NCBI RefSeq assembly: GCF_040049275.1
Contig: NZ_JBDZDT010000001.1
Coordinates: 62,001 to 126,000, forward strand
Source: Aquabacter sp040049275
GTDB lineage: Bacteria; Pseudomonadota; Alphaproteobacteria; Rhizobiales; Xanthobacteraceae
Reading direction: 5' to 3'
Length of the DNA stretch: 64,000 nt
This document shows positions 1-8,285 of the stretch, piece after piece. The notes beneath the pieces are model-generated. The model saw only the letters and a program-made list of their open reading frames with translations. It ran no database searches and had not been told where the DNA came from. The position numbers and the translations under genes are program-made. Positions within the stretch are counted from its first letter, which is position 1, and every line of letters starts with the position of its first letter.

Positions 1-589
1 TCACCGTGAGCGAAACGGACCCGGATAATGCCAGATTAAAGAGAACCGGAGAGGTGATGAGAAGGTCACCCGCCTGGGCATCCCAAGTTTGTGTGTTGTA
101 AAGAACAACCTGAATTAAATTGATCGTCTGGAGATTTGACGATTGATTTGTTATTCCGCCACCTCGAAGCGTCAATACCACCCCATTGAATACAAAAGCG
201 CCTGCTCCCGCGGTGAAGGTGACCGAATTAAACGTAATAGGAGCACTGGCGTCCTTGAAATTAGAGAGGTTATTGCTGCCTGAGAACTGCAGATCCTGAT
301 TTGGCACCAGCGCTTGAGAAAAATTTCCGGCCGCGGACCAGTCGGTGCTTGTCCCATTATTGCCAAGCCAGACGTTCTGCGCGTGCGCCGCGCTTCCTAG
401 AGCCAGCACGACAGCGCCGGCCAGGAAGGTGGCCGAAAGCAGCCGATCTGCGAATCCGCGTAGCCGGCCATTTCCAGATCTTGTGGAGAGGCTCGTGCCC
501 TCACGCCATGCGCCCGGTCCCTGGGGGATGGTCTGTGAGCCGGGATTCAACCCAGGGGCACCGATTTCGGGCACGGCAAAATCGATCAT
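1..589 (-). CDS. Autotransporter-like surface protein, N-terminal part (runs off left edge)
   Basis: Reading leftward from ATG 589 gives an open frame of 196 codons that continues past position 1. Residues ~1-45 are a long polar extension followed by a hydrophobic stretch (LLSATFLAGAVVLALGSAAHA) ending in an AHA-QN signal-peptidase-like site, an extended signal peptide of the kind seen on type V secretion passengers. The rest is rich in Asn, Ser, Thr, Gly and alternating hydrophobics (NNGTSTDWSAAGNF, TFTAGAGAFVFNG), as in beta-helical passenger domains with autotransporter repeats. GGGGGGA about 8 bases upstream supports the start. Secretion and adhesion are inferred; no beta-barrel is visible because the gene is cut. 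Base composition is less GC-rich than its neighbours, common in such surface genes. Confidence 0.6.
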   Translation of the reverse strand, partial: MIDFAVPEIGAPGLNPGSQTIPQGPGAWREGTSLSTRSGNGRLRGFADRLLSATFLAGAVVLALGSAAHAQNVWLGNNGTSTDWSAAGNFSQALVPNQDLQFSGSNNLSNFKDASAPITFNSVTFTAGAGAFVFNGVVLTLRGGGITNQSSNLQTINLIQVVLYNTQTWDAQAGDLLITSPVLFNLALSGSVSLTV

Positions 590-950
590 AAGCAATTTCC
601 CCCCGCCAGATCCGGTATCAGAACCGGATGGCAGTCATGATTCTTATTAAGCTGGAAGGTGTTTTTTGCAACGATGCAATCGATCTTTCCCATGCCCGAT
701 GCCGGTTCTCCAACCGGGAAGCCTCCCTGTAAAGGTATAGGTTCAGATAATTTGAATATGACGGTATGATGGTGCAGAATACTGGCCACTGGACCCGATG
801 TTCGTCATGCGGTCCCGCACTGCCGCGGCGCGAGGTGACCGCGCATGGATGCACGCGGCAATCCGTCTAGGGCCGGGGCGCTTTCCCTTTCAGACATGGT
901 CAACTTATGGCTTGCTACCTTCCGCACTCCATACGGGGGGATTTGCGGGC
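590..950. other. Intergenic region, divergent promoters expected
   Basis: No convincing gene lies here. The region must carry the promoters of the leftward autotransporter-like gene and the rightward small secreted protein. A perfect inverted repeat TTGCA-ACGA-TGCAA lies at 666-679, and a weak leftward TTGCAA/TAATAA pair partly overlaps it. No other structure is evident. Confidence 0.4.
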
Positions 951-1277
951 ATGGCTTTGTCTCAGGTCATCATGGTTTCGCTGGCCCTTTTCGTGATCCC
1001 GCTGAAGACCGAATTGCCCGCGGACGAGGAGCGGCTTGCCTGGATCGTCGCGGCGGCCGTGGAAGCCCAGGACCTCTGCAAGCTGAAGGGGGAGCTCCAG
1101 GCGGCGCTCGCTTATGTGAAGCAGGTCGAGCCGGAGTTTGACTTCATAAGAGATCCGGGCGACGCAAAGGCGGTCTTCCTCGCCAATCGCGAGTTGAGGA
1201 TGACGACCCGAAGGCTCGGCACGAAGGCATGGTGCGAGCAATATTTCCAGGGCCGCTTCAAGCCGCCGGCATCCTGA
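951..1277 (+). CDS. Small secreted protein of unknown function
   Basis: A 108-residue protein read from ATG 951, which has GGGGGGA about 10 bases upstream; the frame is open further 5' to 798, but that part looks non-coding. The first ~18 residues (MALSQVIMVSLALFVIP) are hydrophobic and could be a signal peptide or anchor. The rest is a soluble, mostly helical domain with two cysteines (AQDLCKLKGE and TKAWCEQYF). I do not recognise a family. It stands alone, followed by the convergent end of the ABC exporter. Confidence 0.55.
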   Translation: MALSQVIMVSLALFVIPLKTELPADEERLAWIVAAAVEAQDLCKLKGELQAALAYVKQVEPEFDFIRDPGDAKAVFLANRELRMTTRRLGTKAWCEQYFQGRFKPPAS

Positions 1278-1366
1278 GCCTTAGCGCTCCACCGCCGGCG
1301 CGGCCGGGATGGCCGCCCGCACGCCGATGGAGATCGACCTCATCAGCGTGCGGTGCGCGGACGCGC

Positions 1367-3160
1367 TCAGTCCTCGATGAATTCCGGGACCAGCGCGCCC
1401 GACTGGTGGTCGAACAGCCGGCGGTAATGGCCGTCCGCCCGCTGCATCAGCGCATCGTGGCTGCCCTCCTCCACGATCCGCCCGCGCTCGAACACGAGGA
1501 TGCGGTCGAGCGCGCGCACGGTGGAGAGGCGATGGGCGATGACGATGGCGGTGCGGTCCACCATCAGCCGGCCCATGGCCTGCTGGATCAGCGCCTCCGA
1601 TTCCGAATCGAGGCTGGAGGTGGCCTCGTCCAGGATCAGGATCGGCGCGTCCGCCAGGAAGGCGCGGGCGAGCGCCACTCTTTGGCGCTCGCCGCCGGAG
1701 AGCTTCACGCCCCGCTCGCCCACCAGCGTCTGGTAGCCCTTGGGCAGCCGCACGATGAAATCGTGGGCGTTGGCGAGGCGCGCCGCCTGCTCGATCTGCG
1801 CCATGCTGGCGCCGGGCCGGGCATAGGCGATGTTCTCCGCAAGGCTGCGGTGGAACAGGATGGGCTCTTGCTGGACGATGGCCACCTGCGAGCGGAGCGA
1901 GGCTTGCGAGGCCTGTCGCACATCCTGCCCGTCGATGAGCACGCGCCCGCCGGTGACGTCGTAGAGCCGCTGGATCAGCTTCACGAACGTGGTCTTGCCC
2001 GAGCCGGAATGGCCCACGAGACCCACCCGCTCGCCGGGGGCGATGCGCACGTCGAGGTCCCGGTAGAGCGGCGTCGCGTGGTCCCCATAATGGAACGTGA
2101 CGTGCTCGAACCGCACCTCGCCCGCATGGATGTCGAGCGCCCGCGCGCCGGGCGCGTCCTCGACGCCGAGCGGGGCATCGTAGAGCCGCACCATCTCCTC
2201 CATCTCGTTCACCGCCTGCTGGAGGTGATGCACGTGCTGGCCGATGTCGCGCAGATAGCCGTGCAGGACGAAATAGGTGGTGAGCACATAGGTGACGTCG
2301 CCGGGCGTCGCCCGCCCGTCCCACCACAGCCAGAGGGCCGTGCCGGTGACGAGCGTGCGGATCACCCAGAGCAGGGCGAGCTGCCCCGTGCCGCTCCAGG
2401 TGTGGAACATCCAGGTGCGCCACGTGCGGCGGCGCCATTTGCTCACCAGCCGGGTGAGGCGCGCATCTTCCCGCGTCTCGGCGCCGAAGGCTTTGACCAC
2501 TGCGTTCGCGCCCAGCGCATCCGAGAGCACGCCGCCCATGCGCGTGTCCCACGCATTGGACAGGCGCGAGGCGGGGGCCAGGACCTGGGTCGCGAGCAAG
2601 ACGGTCAAGGTGCCGTAGGCCAGCGCGCCGACGCCCATCACAAGGCCCATGACGGGCCAGTGCAAAGCGAGCAGCACCACGGTTCCCACCAGCACCACCA
2701 GCGAGGGCAGGAGCGAGAGGAGGAGCACGTCGTTCAGCGCGTCGAACGCCCACATGCCGCGCGTGATCTTGCGCACGGTGGAGCCCGCGAAGCTGTTCGC
2801 ATGCCAGTCCGTGGAGAAGCGCTGGACGCGGCTGAATGCATCCTGCGCCACATCGCTCATGATGTGCAGCGTGAGGGGCACGATGCCCCACCATGCGAAG
2901 TGCCGAAGCACGATCAGGGCGATGCCGAGCGCGCCCATGGCGACGAACGCCTCGACCGCCACCCCGGCCATGGAGGGCCCCTGGGTCAGCGCATCGATGA
3001 GGTTGCCGGCAAAGAGCGGGACGAAGATCTCGGTCAGCGTCGCAAGGCACATGCCGAGCGCGACCGCGGCCGTCAGCTTCTTGTGACGGGCCCAGTGACG
3101 GAACGTGAAAGACAGGACGGTGCGAAGCGTTTCCGCTCCGCTGGAACGATGCATGGACAT
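1367..3160 (-). CDS. ABC exporter, fused membrane and ATPase domains (MsbA/ATM1-like half transporter)
   Basis: A 597-residue half-size exporter that would work as a homodimer in the inner membrane. Residues ~25-310 form a six-helix ABC transmembrane domain; the rest is the nucleotide-binding domain, with Walker A GHSGSGKTT, signature LSGGERQR, Walker B ILILDEATSSLD and the H-loop histidine in IAHRLSTV. Substrate cannot be told from sequence; lipids, peptides or drugs are typical of the family. No clear ribosome-binding site precedes ATG 3160, while a very strong one precedes a 15-codon ORF 107 bases upstream, so translation may depend on that leader. No partner gene lies beside it. Confidence 0.9.
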   Translation of the reverse strand: MSMHRSSGAETLRTVLSFTFRHWARHKKLTAAVALGMCLATLTEIFVPLFAGNLIDALTQGPSMAGVAVEAFVAMGALGIALIVLRHFAWWGIVPLTLHIMSDVAQDAFSRVQRFSTDWHANSFAGSTVRKITRGMWAFDALNDVLLLSLLPSLVVLVGTVVLLALHWPVMGLVMGVGALAYGTLTVLLATQVLAPASRLSNAWDTRMGGVLSDALGANAVVKAFGAETREDARLTRLVSKWRRRTWRTWMFHTWSGTGQLALLWVIRTLVTGTALWLWWDGRATPGDVTYVLTTYFVLHGYLRDIGQHVHHLQQAVNEMEEMVRLYDAPLGVEDAPGARALDIHAGEVRFEHVTFHYGDHATPLYRDLDVRIAPGERVGLVGHSGSGKTTFVKLIQRLYDVTGGRVLIDGQDVRQASQASLRSQVAIVQQEPILFHRSLAENIAYARPGASMAQIEQAARLANAHDFIVRLPKGYQTLVGERGVKLSGGERQRVALARAFLADAPILILDEATSSLDSESEALIQQAMGRLMVDRTAIVIAHRLSTVRALDRILVFERGRIVEEGSHDALMQRADGHYRRLFDHQSGALVPEFIED

Positions 3161-3266
3161 TGGTGATAACGGCGCGGTTCGGACGCGCCTCTCCCTGCGA
3201 AGACAGGTAAAAATTTCGGCTCAGTATGGAGGTGTCGGGCGGGCCCCGCTGCGGGGGCCAGAGGGC

Positions 3267-3314
3267 CTAGCGACCGTCCGGGATAGCCGGGGGAGGCGTG
3301 TAGAAATCTGTCAT
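3267..3314 (-). CDS. Possible leader peptide (15 codons) upstream of the ABC exporter
   Basis: ATG 3314 is preceded by AAGGAGGGTGTCG, one of the best Shine-Dalgarno sequences in the window. The frame encodes MTDFYTPPPAIPDGR and stops at TAG 3267. It contains three consecutive prolines, which can stall ribosomes. Just after the stop lies a GC hairpin (GGCCCC, loop, GGGGCC; about 3243-3260) and then the ABC exporter start. This arrangement suggests a translated leader controlling the exporter. The role is inferred from position only, and the ORF could be a chance one. Confidence 0.4.
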   Translation of the reverse strand: MTDFYTPPPAIPDGR

Positions 3315-3787
3315 CGACACCCTCCTTCTCTTCGCAACAACGGCGCCCCAGATAGCATTCCCGTGCCCCTGGGACAAGCCGTGTCGCGCTCCAGTTTGAG
3401 CCGAGAACCCTTGATAGCACTTAAAAATCCAGCCCCGCCAAGCGCTTAATTCACGTCGCAATTTTCCAAATAACTTAACTCTATAGATTTGATAGAAAAT
3501 ATATTGACACCACGCGCCACAACCCCGATCATGCTTGTCACAACCACGGTGGGGCGCCCTTGCCGCTCCCGCATTTCGCCCTGCGCGAACTGAACGAGGC
3601 ACCTATGTCGTCCGCAGGCGTGTGCAGTGTTTTGTGTAGGTGGAGCGGCCGCCGAAGGGCTTGATCCCGGCCGCCGCTCGCCCCTCGCCTCACCCCAATC
3701 GTTCCTCTTCAACTGGGCGCCGGCTGTGGCCGGCGAAGGCCGAGCCATGCCTGTCATTACCCTCGCTCATTCCAGGGGAGCCCGCTC
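3315..3787. other. Divergent intergenic region between ABC exporter and sulfonate operon
   Basis: A 473-base region with an AT-rich core (~3440-3510) unlike the surrounding DNA. A candidate rightward promoter is TTGACA (3504-3509) with GATCAT 17 bases later (3527-3532). It presumably carries the sulfur-responsive promoter of the ssu operon, with a long 5' leader, and the promoter of the leftward exporter. The overlapping open frames show no codon bias or ribosome-binding sites and were not called. Confidence 0.35.
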
Positions 3788-4348
3788 ATGAGCCCCCGCA
3801 TCGTCGGCTTCAGCGGAAGCACCCGCCGCCCCTCGCGCACCCGGAGCCTCGTGGAGGCGGTGGCGGCGGAATTCTCCAGCCGCCGGTCCATCGCGTTTGA
3901 GGTCCACGACCTCGTGGATGCCGGCCCTGGTGTCGGCGCCTTCAGCCTCGCGGCGCTGCCGCGCGAGGCGCGGGCCATCATCGCCGCCATCGAGGAGGCG
4001 GACGGCCTCATCGTCGGCTCCCCCGTCTATAAGGGCTCCTATGCAGGCCTGTTCAAGCACCTGATCGACTTCGTCGATCCGCTGGCGCTGGCCGGCAAGC
4101 CCGTGGTCATCACCGCCACCGGCGGCGGCCACCGCCACGCGCTCGTGGTGGAGCACCAGCTGCGGCCCCTGTTCGGCTTCTTCTCCGCGCAGACCGCCCC
4201 CACCGCCATCTATGCCAGCGACCACGATTTCCAGGACGGCATCCTCACGGATTCCGGCGTGCGCGCCCGCGTCGCGCAGGCCGCCATCGAGTTCGACCGG
4301 GCGGTGGTCCGCACCGCGCCGCGCCCGTCCATCGTCAACGTCGCCTGA
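3788..4348 (+). CDS. ssuE: NAD(P)H-dependent FMN reductase of the sulfonate operon (SsuE/MsuE-like)
   Basis: 186 residues with a flavodoxin-like fold. The N-terminal phosphate-binding loop GFSGSTRRPSRT and the SPVYKGSYAGLFKHLIDFV segment are typical of NADPH-dependent FMN reductases. It would supply FMNH2 to the SsuD monooxygenase encoded three genes downstream. GGGGAGCCCGCTC precedes ATG 3788. It is the first gene of a six-gene operon with short gaps. MsuE (methanesulfonate-type) and SsuE cannot be told apart here; the place in the operon fits either. Confidence 0.85.
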   Translation: MSPRIVGFSGSTRRPSRTRSLVEAVAAEFSSRRSIAFEVHDLVDAGPGVGAFSLAALPREARAIIAAIEEADGLIVGSPVYKGSYAGLFKHLIDFVDPLALAGKPVVITATGGGHRHALVVEHQLRPLFGFFSAQTAPTAIYASDHDFQDGILTDSGVRARVAQAAIEFDRAVVRTAPRPSIVNVA

Positions 4349-4373
4349 CGCAAACGACTTCCGGAGCAATCCC

Positions 4374-5330
4374 ATGATCACCAAACGCCAGTTCCTCGCC
4401 GGCTCCCTCGGTGCCGCCGCCCTCGCCGTCTCCCAGCGCAGTGCCTTCGCGCAGGAGGTGCCGAAGGAGTTCCGCGTCGGCTACCAGAAATCGAGCGGCA
4501 TCCTCGTCTCCGCCCGCCAGCAGCAGGTGCTGGAGAAGCGCCTGAAGGCGCTGGGCGTCGAGAATGTCCGCTGGGTCGAATTCCAGTTCGGCCCGCCGCT
4601 CCTGGAGGCGCTGGGTTCCGGCTCGGTGGACATCGGCACCGTGGGCGATGCCCCGCCCATCTTCGCCCAGGCAGCAGGCGCGAACCTCGTCTATGTGGCG
4701 AGCGCGCCAGCCACCCAGAATGCGCTGCTGGTGCCGAAGGACTCGCCCGCCAAGAGCGTGGCCGACCTGAAGGGCAAGAAGGTCGCCTTCGCGAAGGGGT
4801 CGAGCTCCCACAACTTCACCGTCCAGGCGCTGAAACGGGTGGGCCTCACCTACAAGGATATCGAGCCCATCTATCTCGCGCCCGCCGACGCGGCGGCCGC
4901 CTTCGCCTCGGGCCGCGTGGACGCCTGGACCATCTGGGATCCCTATTACGCCATCGCCCAGAAGCGGCACGACGCCCGCGCCCTCGTCACCACCAATGAC
5001 GGGCTGGCGAGCCATAGCTTCTACCTCGCCAACAAGACCACGGCGACGAAGTCCCCGGCCGTGCTCCAAGCGGTGCTGGACGAATTGCGGCAGGTGACGG
5101 CCTGGGCCGCGCAGAACCGCGACAAGCTGGCGGCGCTGACCGCCGAGGTCACGGGCGTCGAGTACGAGGCGCAGAAGATCGCCACCGACCGCTACCCCAT
5201 CGAGTTCAACCCCATCACCGAGACCGCGGTGAAGCAGCAGCAGGAGATCGCCGACACCTTCTTCGAGCTGGGCCTGATCCCGAAGAAGATCACCGTCAGC
5301 GATATCGTCTGGTCCGCCCAGCGCTCCTGA
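4374..5330 (+). CDS. ssuA: Aliphatic sulfonate ABC transporter, periplasmic binding protein 1
   Basis: 318 residues. An N-terminal export signal with a KRQFLAGS motif (possibly Tat-type) ends near FAQE. The mature part is a SsuA/TauA-type periplasmic binding protein, with EFRVGYQKSSG, GDAPPIFAQAAGANLVYVA and the hinge-region PADAAAAFASGRVDAW. It would deliver sulfonates to SsuC/SsuB. The start is ATG 4374, with GGAG about 9 bases upstream, rather than the longer frame from 4212 that overlaps the FMN reductase gene. It is a close paralogue of the next gene, so the pair looks like a tandem duplication with possibly different substrate preference. Confidence 0.88.
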   Translation: MITKRQFLAGSLGAAALAVSQRSAFAQEVPKEFRVGYQKSSGILVSARQQQVLEKRLKALGVENVRWVEFQFGPPLLEALGSGSVDIGTVGDAPPIFAQAAGANLVYVASAPATQNALLVPKDSPAKSVADLKGKKVAFAKGSSSHNFTVQALKRVGLTYKDIEPIYLAPADAAAAFASGRVDAWTIWDPYYAIAQKRHDARALVTTNDGLASHSFYLANKTTATKSPAVLQAVLDELRQVTAWAAQNRDKLAALTAEVTGVEYEAQKIATDRYPIEFNPITETAVKQQQEIADTFFELGLIPKKITVSDIVWSAQRS

Positions 5331-5359
5331 CCGCAGCCCCCCATCGAAAGACAAAAGAC

Positions 5360-6316
5360 ATGATCCGCCTCTCCCATCTTGCCGGCGCGCTGGCGCTGGC
5401 CGTCGTCGCCTTCGGCTTTGCTCCCGCCAAGGCCGAGGAGCCCGCGCCGAAGGAATTCAGGATCGGCTTCCAGAAGGCCGGCCTGCCCGTCATCACGCGC
5501 CAGCAGAAGCTCATCGAAAAGCAACTGGAGCCCCAGGGCATCGCCGTCAAATGGGTGGAGTTCACCGCCGGCCCGCCTTTGCTTGAGGCGCTGAATGCCG
5601 GCGCCGTGGACGTGGGCTGGACGGGCGATGCCCCGCCCATCTTCGCCCAGGCGGCGGGCGCCAACCTCGTCTATGTGGCCGCCCTGCCCTCCAATGGCGC
5701 GGGCGAAGGCATCCTTGTCCCAGCGGATTCCCCCATCAAGTCGGTGGCCGAGCTGAAGGGCAAGAAGGTCGGCGTCACCAAGGGCTCCAGCGCGCACAAT
5801 CTGCTGGTGGCCGCCCTTGAGCGGGCCGGCGTATCCTTCTCCGACATCACCCCGGTCTATCTCAGCCCGGCGGACGCGGCCGCCGCCTTCGCCTCGGGCA
5901 AGATCGACGCCTGGTCCATCTGGGACCCGTTCTTCGCCATCGCCGAGCTGCGCGGCAAGCCGCGCGTGCTGACGACCACGAAGGACGAACTGAACGTCAA
6001 CACCTACTTCCTCGCCAACAAGACCTTCGCCACGGCCCACCCCTCCATCGTCCTGAAGGCCGTGGACGCGCTGAAGCAGAGCGCCGCCTGGGCGGATGCG
6101 AACCGGCCGGAAGTGGCCAAGGTGCTGGCGGAGGTGACCGGCGTCGACATCGCCGCCCAGACCCGCGCCGCCGACCGCCAGGTGTTCGGCATCTACCCCA
6201 TCACCGACGCCATCATCGCCGGCCAGCAGCAGACTGCCGACCGTTTCTTCAAGCTCGGCCTCATCCCCCGCGCCATCGTGGTGAAGGATGCGGTGTGGGT
6301 GCGCCCCCAGAGCTGA
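5360..6316 (+). CDS. ssuA: Aliphatic sulfonate ABC transporter, periplasmic binding protein 2
   Basis: 318 residues with a standard signal peptide (ALALAVVAFGFAPAKA-EE). It shares blocks with the preceding protein: PPLLEAL, GDAPPIFAQAAGANLVYVA, PADAAAAFASGKIDAW. Both belong to the SsuA family. Differences around the ligand cleft (GWTGDAPP versus GTVGDAPP; LPSNGAGEGILVPADS versus APATQNALLVPKDS) suggest it may bind a different sulfonate. It lies 29 bases after the first copy and 28 bases before ssuD, in one operon with a single permease and ATPase, so both probably feed the same membrane complex. Confidence 0.88.
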   Translation: MIRLSHLAGALALAVVAFGFAPAKAEEPAPKEFRIGFQKAGLPVITRQQKLIEKQLEPQGIAVKWVEFTAGPPLLEALNAGAVDVGWTGDAPPIFAQAAGANLVYVAALPSNGAGEGILVPADSPIKSVAELKGKKVGVTKGSSAHNLLVAALERAGVSFSDITPVYLSPADAAAAFASGKIDAWSIWDPFFAIAELRGKPRVLTTTKDELNVNTYFLANKTFATAHPSIVLKAVDALKQSAAWADANRPEVAKVLAEVTGVDIAAQTRAADRQVFGIYPITDAIIAGQQQTADRFFKLGLIPRAIVVKDAVWVRPQS

Positions 6317-6344
6317 GCCTGACCCAAGCGAACAGGAGGCCCCG

Positions 6345-7496
6345 ATGGCCCGCGATCCCCTCAATTTCTTCTGGTTCATCCCGACCCACGGCGACGGCTC
6401 CTATCTCGGCTCCGAGACCCGCCAGCGTCCGCCGGAGTTCGGCTATTTCAAGCAGGTGGCCCAGGCCGTGGACCGGCTCGGCTTCAAGGGTGTTCTGCTC
6501 CCCACCGGCCAGAGTTGCGAGGACAGCTGGATCACCGCCACCGGCCTTGCCACCGTCACCGAGCGCCTGAAGTTCCTGGTGGCGCTGCGCCCGGGCGTCA
6601 TCACGCCCGCCCTCGCCGCGCGCCAGACGGCGGCCCTGGACCGGCTCAGCAACGGGCGGCTCCTGCTCAATGTGGTGGTGGGGGGCAACCCCACCGAGCT
6701 GGCCGGCGACGGCGTGTTCGTGCCCCATGACGAGCGCTATGCCCAGACCGGCGAGTTCCTCACCATCTGGCGCCGCCTGCTCTCGGGCGAGACCGTGGAT
6801 TTCGACGGCAAGTATTACCGCATCCAGGGCGGGCGGCTCGACTTTGCCCCCGTGCAGGCCCCCTACCCGCCGCTCTATTTCGGCGGCTCCTCCGAGGCGG
6901 GGCAGGACCTCGCCGTGGACCAGACGGACCTCTACCTCACCTGGGGCGAGCCGCTCGCGGGCGTGAAGGAGAAGATCGCCGCCGTGCGCAAGCGCGCCGC
7001 CGCGCGGGGCCGGGCCATCCGCTTCGGCATCCGCCTCCACTTCATCGTCCGCGAGACGGAGGAGGAAGCCTGGGCCGCCGCCGACAAGCTCATCAGCCGC
7101 ATCTCCGACGAGCAAATCGACCGCGCCCAGAAGCGCTTCCAGAGCGAGATGGATTCCGTCGGCCAGCGCCGCATGGCGGCGCTCCATGGCGGGCGACGCG
7201 ACAAGCTGCTGGTGGCGCCGAACCTGTGGGCCGGCGTCGGCCTCGTACGCTCCGGTGCCGGCACCGCCCTCGTCGGCACGCCGGAGCAGGTGGCCGAGCG
7301 GCTTAAGGAATATCAGGACCTGGGCATCGATACGGTGATCGGCTCCGGCTACCCCCATCTGGAGGAAGCCTATCGCGTCGCCGAGCTCCTGTTCCCCGCA
7401 CTCGGGCTTGAACAGGAAGCCACCTTCAGCCGCCATGTCGCCAACGAGTTCACCGTGGGCGCCCATGGCGGCTCGAAACTGAAGGTGGCGTCATGA
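6345..7496 (+). CDS. ssuD: FMNH2-dependent alkanesulfonate monooxygenase
   Basis: 383 residues, close to the ~381 of known SsuD. This luciferase-like TIM barrel cleaves the C-S bond of alkanesulfonates with FMNH2 and oxygen, giving sulfite and an aldehyde. Visible features: FFWFIPTHGDGSYLG near the start, Cys58 in LLPTGQSCEDSW (equivalent to the active-site-region Cys of E. coli SsuD) and NVVVGGNPTELAGDG. AGGAGG lies 7 bases before ATG 6345, and the frame open from 6288 is rejected. The end overlaps ssuC by ATGA. FMNH2 would come from the first gene of the operon. Confidence 0.95.
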   Translation: MARDPLNFFWFIPTHGDGSYLGSETRQRPPEFGYFKQVAQAVDRLGFKGVLLPTGQSCEDSWITATGLATVTERLKFLVALRPGVITPALAARQTAALDRLSNGRLLLNVVVGGNPTELAGDGVFVPHDERYAQTGEFLTIWRRLLSGETVDFDGKYYRIQGGRLDFAPVQAPYPPLYFGGSSEAGQDLAVDQTDLYLTWGEPLAGVKEKIAAVRKRAAARGRAIRFGIRLHFIVRETEEEAWAAADKLISRISDEQIDRAQKRFQSEMDSVGQRRMAALHGGRRDKLLVAPNLWAGVGLVRSGAGTALVGTPEQVAERLKEYQDLGIDTVIGSGYPHLEEAYRVAELLFPALGLEQEATFSRHVANEFTVGAHGGSKLKVAS

Positions 7497-8272
7497 CCGG
7501 CGCGCTCAAACGCTTCGCAGGCAAGGGGACGGGCTGGATCTTGCCGGTCCTCCTCATCGTCGTCTGGGAGGCCGCCTCCAAGTTCGGCGAAATCCCCGCC
7601 AACATCCTGCCCGCGCCGTCCGACGTGGTGGCCGCCCTGTGGAAGCTCACCCTCTCCGGCGACATCTTCAAGCATATCGGCGTCTCCTCTTGGCGGGCGC
7701 TGACGGGGTTCGCCATCGGCGGCTCCATCGGCTTCGCCCTGGGCCTTGCCAACGGCCTCTCCACCGTGTCCCGCGAGGTGTCGGACACCACGCTCCAGAT
7801 GGTGCGCAACATCCCGCATCTGGCGCTGATCCCGCTGGTCATCCTGTGGTTCGGCATCGACGAGGAAGCGAAGCTGTTCCTCGTGGCGCTGGGCGTGTTC
7901 TTCCCCATCTATATCAACACCCTGCATGGCATCCGCACGGTGGACCCGCAGCTCATCGAGATGGGCCGCATCTACGGCATGTCGCACCTGGAGCTGTTCG
8001 TGCGGGTGATCCTGCCGGGCGCCCTGCCCTCCATCTTCGTGGGGCTGCGCTATGCGCTCGGCATCATGTGGCTGACGCTGATCGTGGCGGAAACCATCTC
8101 GGCCTCCTCCGGCCTCGGCTACATGGCCATGCAGGCGCGCGAGTTCCTGCTGATCGACGTGGTGGTGCTGTCGATCCTCATCTACGCGCTCCTCGGCAAG
8201 CTGGCGGACAGCGCCGCGCGCACGCTGGAGCGCCTGTTCCTCCAATGGCACCCCGCCTTCCAGCCGCACTGA
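7493..8272 (+). CDS. ssuC: Aliphatic sulfonate ABC transporter permease
   Basis: 259 residues and about six membrane helices, with a MetI-type (BPD) permease domain. The EAA coupling loop is present (EMGRIYGMSHLELFVRVILPG). It forms the inner-membrane channel for sulfonate import with the ATPase encoded next and the two binding proteins upstream. ATG overlaps the ssuD stop codon (ATGA), implying translational coupling. Confidence 0.93.
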   Translation: MTGALKRFAGKGTGWILPVLLIVVWEAASKFGEIPANILPAPSDVVAALWKLTLSGDIFKHIGVSSWRALTGFAIGGSIGFALGLANGLSTVSREVSDTTLQMVRNIPHLALIPLVILWFGIDEEAKLFLVALGVFFPIYINTLHGIRTVDPQLIEMGRIYGMSHLELFVRVILPGALPSIFVGLRYALGIMWLTLIVAETISASSGLGYMAMQAREFLLIDVVVLSILIYALLGKLADSAARTLERLFLQWHPAFQPH

Positions 8273-8285
8273 GGAGATTGCTGCC

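Noticed and set aside
586..789. 67-codon minus-strand frame upstream of the autotransporter-like gene
   Set aside because: No ribosome-binding site, no domain, and it overlaps the autotransporter start region in another frame.
1229..3166. 645-codon plus-strand open frame opposite the ABC exporter
   Set aside because: It is the antisense shadow of a gene with complete ABC motifs; its His/Arg/Gly-rich composition is typical of high-GC shadows.
3446..3757. 103-codon minus-strand frame in the exporter/ssu gap
   Set aside because: Codon use follows local base composition, and it crosses the AT-rich promoter-like region.
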